Program-made: the position numbers and the translations under genes
Shown: piece after piece, positions 22,380-24,190 of the stretch
Position numbering within the stretch: the stretch's first letter is position 1
Layout of the letters: each line of letters starts with the position of its first letter
NCBI GenBank assembly: GCA_041399205.1
Contig: JAWKTK010000041.1
Span: 1-24,190 of the forward strand
DNA from: JAGQOZ01 sp041399205
GTDB lineage: Bacteria > Planctomycetota > Planctomycetia > Pirellulales > Pirellulaceae
Length of the DNA: 24,190 nt
Direction of reading: 5' to 3'
The notes under the pieces: model-generated
The model's database searches: none
What the model was told of the DNA's origin: nothing
Seen by the model: only the letters and a program-made list of their open reading frames with translations

Positions 22380-23021
22380 CTAGGGTTGGTTCGAGTTAGA
22401 CGAATTTGTGGCAGCCTCTTCCGGCTGATTCTTGAGTCGGATCAGGACTTCATTTCTTCGAAGTCTGCTTGGCGTGAAAGGCGGATCGTAGCCAGCCGCT
22501 TCGACCGATGCGTGGCCGTCTAAATCCTTCTGCTCCATCCATTCGCGAAGTTTTTGTTCTTGTTGTTTAGCGAGTTCAGAATCTAAGCGGCCTGAAAATC
22601 GAATGACGGCAAACCGGCCTCCTTTCCGCTGCCGCATGCTCACTCTGTCGCCGGTGGGAGCTGGAGCTCCCTGTGCGGCAACTTCCTTGGGCATCACAAA
22701 TCCCATCGCAACGTCAGATTCGCTGAATTCGCCTTCCATGAAAACGGGCGTTGTCATGGCAATTTTTTGCTCGCCGGCGTTCGCGCCACTAATGTATTGA
22801 AACAAACGCATGAAGCTTCCGTCACGCCCTTGAGAGTCCATTCTGGAAGTGGTCGAAACGAGCAGTAAATCGGGGTATTCGCGAATTTCCATCGCCCCGT
22901 CTGACTCGATTACCTTGTATTCGGCCGATTCGTACCCTGCTCGATTTGCCATAGCAAAGGCAACCGAACCCAGCAACGCAACAACCACCGTCAACGAGAG
23001 AAACAACATTTTTCGAATCAT
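22380..23021 (-). CDS. SOUL-family haem-binding protein, exported
   Basis: The 213-residue protein has an N-terminal signal peptide (MIRKMLFLSLTVVVALLGSVAFA) followed by the SOUL domain: AEYKVIESDGAMEIREYPDLLL, SFMRLFQYISGANAGEQKIAM, TTPVFMEGE, and FAVIRFSGRLD. SOUL/HBP proteins bind haem or tetrapyrroles. Bacterial members are poorly characterised. The end is Asn/Ser/Gln-rich. It is probably periplasmic. It lies 182 bp downstream of the repeat-protein gene on the same strand, so shared transcription is possible but not shown. Confidence 0.88.
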   Translation of the reverse strand: MIRKMLFLSLTVVVALLGSVAFAMANRAGYESAEYKVIESDGAMEIREYPDLLLVSTTSRMDSQGRDGSFMRLFQYISGANAGEQKIAMTTPVFMEGEFSESDVAMGFVMPKEVAAQGAPAPTGDRVSMRQRKGGRFAVIRFSGRLDSELAKQQEQKLREWMEQKDLDGHASVEAAGYDPPFTPSRLRRNEVLIRLKNQPEEAATNSSNSNQP

Positions 23022-23203
23022 CTGCTACCACATCCTTTGAATGAAATCATTTGACGCAAACAATTCAGACTTTAGCCAGATGCAGCGCAACGACCATGCC
23101 ACTTTTGATGGCGATTGCCTAACAATGGCTAAATTGGCTCGCACCGCCGACGATCGAATCTGCCGGCCCAATGTACGTTGGCACAGTGGAAACGCTATTG
23201 CCT

Positions 23204-24190
23204 CTAGCGAAATGCGTTGGAATAGATGGGCAAATGTCGATAGTAGACTTCCAACATGTAGATACAAAAACAGGTGGTATACAGCCGGCCGCCCTGCCCT
23301 CCCCACCGATCGCCGGATGGAGACCAGCTACCGGCTTCGGGCCCGTCTTTGGTTTGATGCGCGGGAATGACTTGTCGCAGCACGGCATTCCATTCTTCCC
23401 AAGCATCTCCTTCCATATGGTGCATGACTTGTGTGGCGTAATACCAGTAGTAGACATTTTTGTCGGCCCAATCGATCGGAGTCGTGCCAATCTGATGGAC
23501 GCCGGTGACCAATCGGTCGTCCGTACGCTTCCAGCCCAAGTATTGGCGACAAAGCAATGCTTCGGCGGTCATGGGAAAGGTGGCTGGTTCACCAGGGCGG
23601 TAAGCGTAGGTGGCACCGTACTCCGATTGAACGCTGTCCAAGAAGCGAGCAACATTGTCCAACGTACGCTGAGGCACTTTCAAGTCGGCCATCTGCGCAC
23701 TTTGCAACGCCATGACAAACCAGCCCGTCACTGATGTGTCACTATCCGAACCAGGCGTATACCGCCAACCACCTCGCACATCCTGAATTTCGACGGCATA
23801 GTCGATCGCTCGTTGAGCCGGATCGCGAAAGCGCGAATCTTGAGTCATGCCGTACAATTCGCAGATGGCAATCGTCGCTTGCGCTTGCGCGTAAAGTCGA
23901 TGATGCAAGACGGAACCTCGCCAAAAATCTCCGTTGGGTCGCTGCATGGCCAGCAAGGCATCCCAACCTTTCGCCACCGTTTTTTGGTGCATGCCGGTCT
24001 GATGAGTGTGGCCTGCTCCTTGAAACGCAAGCAGCGCCATGGCAGTAGCCGACGTTCTGTCATCATTCAATCCGGCAGAACTGTAAGGTCGGGTCAAACT
24101 CCACGTGCCATCTTTGAGTTGATTTTTCCGAAGCCATTCCAGTCCGTTTTGCACCGCTTCTTCTGTCAGCCGATTGCCACCGTAGGCGGA
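23204..24190 (-). CDS. Squalene-cyclase/prenyltransferase-like repeat protein (N-terminus outside window)
   Basis: The frame is open from the window edge (24190) to a stop at 23204, at least 328 residues. It has repeated alpha-toroid units with QW-like motifs: LKDGTWSLTRPY, MQRPNGDFWRGS, DVRGGWRYTPGSDSDTSVTGW, and a final SWSPSGDRWGGQGGRLYTT. This matches the prenyltransferase/squalene-oxidase repeat family. The catalytic DxDD acid of squalene-hopene cyclases is not apparent in this part (DSDTS is the nearest), so it is probably not a true cyclase. Many planctomycetes carry such exported proteins of unknown function. An internal GTG at 24154 is not a likely start, because coding sequence continues upstream. 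Confidence 0.85.
   Translation of the reverse strand, partial: SAYGGNRLTEEAVQNGLEWLRKNQLKDGTWSLTRPYSSAGLNDDRTSATAMALLAFQGAGHTHQTGMHQKTVAKGWDALLAMQRPNGDFWRGSVLHHRLYAQAQATIAICELYGMTQDSRFRDPAQRAIDYAVEIQDVRGGWRYTPGSDSDTSVTGWFVMALQSAQMADLKVPQRTLDNVARFLDSVQSEYGATYAYRPGEPATFPMTAEALLCRQYLGWKRTDDRLVTGVHQIGTTPIDWADKNVYYWYYATQVMHHMEGDAWEEWNAVLRQVIPAHQTKDGPEAGSWSPSGDRWGGQGGRLYTTCFCIYMLEVYYRHLPIYSNAFR

Overview
The window looks like a chromosomal segment of a planctomycete, probably close to the Pirellulaceae. The main clues are an N-terminal LEPR-XLL-like motif on a large exported protein, a groEL-groES-groEL/dnaJ/grpE chaperone block, a hom-apgM-lysC block with an unusually long aspartate kinase, and tRNA genes without encoded CCA. 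The species cannot be named from sequence alone.

Layout. (1) 1-2172, minus strand: 5' part of a large secreted protein with a HExxHxxGxxH metallopeptidase site. It opens only if a frameshift at an A7 run is repaired. (2) 2600-4288, minus strand: an array of 17 tRNA genes plus one tRNA-like fold. In transcription order: Phe-GAA, Pro-UGG, Ile-GAU, Lys-UUU, Ile-UAU, Lys-CUU, Thr-CGU, Gly-GCC, initiator-like Met-CAU, Asn-GUU, Gln-UUG (aberrant), Gln-CUG, Pro-UGG (aberrant), His-GUG, Glu-CUC, Glu-UUC, Ser-UGA. (3) 4289-5637: a gene-poor scrapyard with a terminator hairpin, the 3' half of an initiator tRNA on the plus strand (candidate attachment-site scar), a frameshifted ParE-like toxin and a short Cas1 relic. 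(4) 5638-6931, minus strand: M42 aminopeptidase and an overlapping small membrane protein. (5) 7233-11699, plus strand: hom, apgM-type phosphomutase (candidate homoserine kinase) and lysC, the aspartate-to-threonine branch. (6) 11763-13358: polytopic membrane protein. (7) 13684-13931: an inverted-repeat element with GGTGCATGGCACC palindromes, then a frameshifted leucine-rich-repeat protein. (8) 15018-20864: chaperone block groEL1, groES, groEL2, terminator, dnaJ, grpE, with a near-perfect sigma-54 promoter match before groEL1. (9) 20934-22150: FmdB-type zinc ribbon, VanZ-like protein (frameshifted), trmL. (10) 22183-22373: repeats between convergent genes. (11) 22380-24190, minus strand: SOUL haem-binding protein and the C-terminal part of a squalene-cyclase-like repeat protein that runs off the edge.

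How the parts fit. The hom/apgM/lysC genes together can supply aspartate kinase, homoserine dehydrogenase and possibly homoserine kinase. The chaperone block supplies both arms of general protein folding (GroEL/ES and DnaJ/GrpE). The tRNA array, the initiator-tRNA scar and the cas1/parE relics together suggest that the left 5.6 kb is an accessory or once-mobile region, whereas 5.6-24 kb is ordinary housekeeping chromosome.

Caution: at least five reading frames are broken by one- or two-base shifts, several at short homopolymers. Either this assembly has indel errors, or several of these genes are truly decaying. The sequence alone cannot decide.
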